The notes under the pieces are model-generated. The model did no database searches. It saw only the letters and a program-made list of their open reading frames with translations, and was not told the origin of the DNA. Shown piece by piece: positions 63,878 to 64,000 of a DNA stretch of 64,000 nucleotides (its first letter is position 1; the number at the start of each line of letters is the position of its first letter). The translations under genes were made by a program, and so were the position numbers. The DNA lies in assembly GCA_947502145.1 (NCBI GenBank), contig CANMYO010000001.1, positions 62,001 through 126,000 of the forward strand, given 5' to 3'. This DNA comes from an uncultured Paracoccaceae bacterium (GTDB taxonomy: Bacteria; Pseudomonadota; Alphaproteobacteria; Rhodobacterales; Rhodobacteraceae).

Positions 63878-63909
63878 TGACGGTGTGGCTGGGCTAAGTT
63901 ACACCGTCA
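63878..63909. promoter_or_regulatory. Inverted repeat ending at the lipoprotein start
   Basis: TGACGGTGT (63878-63886) and ACACCGTCA (63901-63909) are perfect 9-bp arms separated by 14 bases. The second arm ends on the A of the downstream ATG. It may terminate the inositol transcript or sequester the start of the next gene; the sequence does not decide. Confidence 0.4.
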
Positions 63910-64000
63910 TGATCAACCGTTTTGTGCCCCTGTTCTGCCTTCTGTTGCCCGCCTGCGATGGCTTTGGTGGGGATGCCTTGGGTGCGAATGCGCCCTCTCC
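63909..64000 (+). CDS. Lipoprotein, N-terminal part only (window edge)
   Basis: The first 30 codons of a gene cut by the window end. It begins MINRFVPLFCLLLPAC, a lipoprotein signal peptide with the lipobox LLPAC-D, so the cysteine at residue 16 would be lipidated. An Asp follows the cysteine. The mature part (GFGGDALGANAPS) is too short to identify. There is no strong ribosome site; the start lies inside an inverted repeat. Confidence 0.6.
   Translation, partial: MINRFVPLFCLLLPACDGFGGDALGANAPS

Overview
The window looks like chromosomal DNA of a marine-type alphaproteobacterium of the Rhodobacterales (Roseobacter group). This is inferred from the style of the proteins, from many ABC and TRAP sugar/acid uptake operons, from a stand-alone rpsD, and from an inositol operon. 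There is no rRNA, CRISPR array or phage, and I recognised no tRNA. Almost all genes are dense metabolic operons with short or 4-base overlapping junctions.

Layout. (1) 56-9502, minus: a GntR regulator followed by a complete sugar module: binding protein, two permeases, a cytosolic clan-A glycoside hydrolase, an ABC ATPase, an aldose epimerase, a TIM-barrel isomerase and xylulokinase. (2) 9893-10392: a 500-bp internally deleted IS3-family remnant that keeps its terminal inverted repeats. (3) 10588-12860, minus: a membrane protein, a CMD/AhpD-like protein, an ECF41-type sigma factor and a DUF2867 protein, behind a sequence matching the ECF41 promoter. (4) 13134-17472, plus: an aldehyde dehydrogenase, an enolase-superfamily dehydratase, a Zn-dehydrogenase and an SDR. 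(5) 17729-25065, minus: a second enolase-superfamily dehydratase with a five-gene Opp/Dpp-type ABC importer, next to a GntR gene broken by an in-frame amber codon. (6) 26404-34923: UspA, TRAP-TAXI transporter and RpiR regulator (minus), divergent from BKACE, class III aminotransferase and a KDG-kinase-like gene (plus). (7) 35118-41286: a degenerate isochorismatase-like gene, a winged-helix/STAND/TPR regulator, a serine beta-lactamase-fold esterase and a GAF-GGDEF cyclase.

(8) 41509-50021, plus: the most unusual region. It is a tight run of eight genes: Ser/Thr kinase, FHA protein, PP2C phosphatase, a degenerate GTPase-like protein, a large dynamin-like GTPase, a small dynamin-like GTPase, a roadblock/LC7-like small protein and an unknown protein. 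No type VI secretion genes are present in the window. It reads as a self-contained phospho-signalling plus membrane-GTPase system; its physiological job is unknown.

(9) 50073-53942: katG, divergent oxyR, then rpsD. (10) 54139-55013: a paired DMT half-transporter. (11) 54991-63869: myo-inositol catabolism. iolD-iolC-iolB-aldolase-iolG (minus) are divergent from Gfo/Idh-iolE-Gfo/Idh (plus), with a perfect 18-bp LacI-type palindrome between them. The window ends inside a lipoprotein gene.

Several perfect palindromes and hairpins between genes give testable regulatory predictions; these are listed separately.
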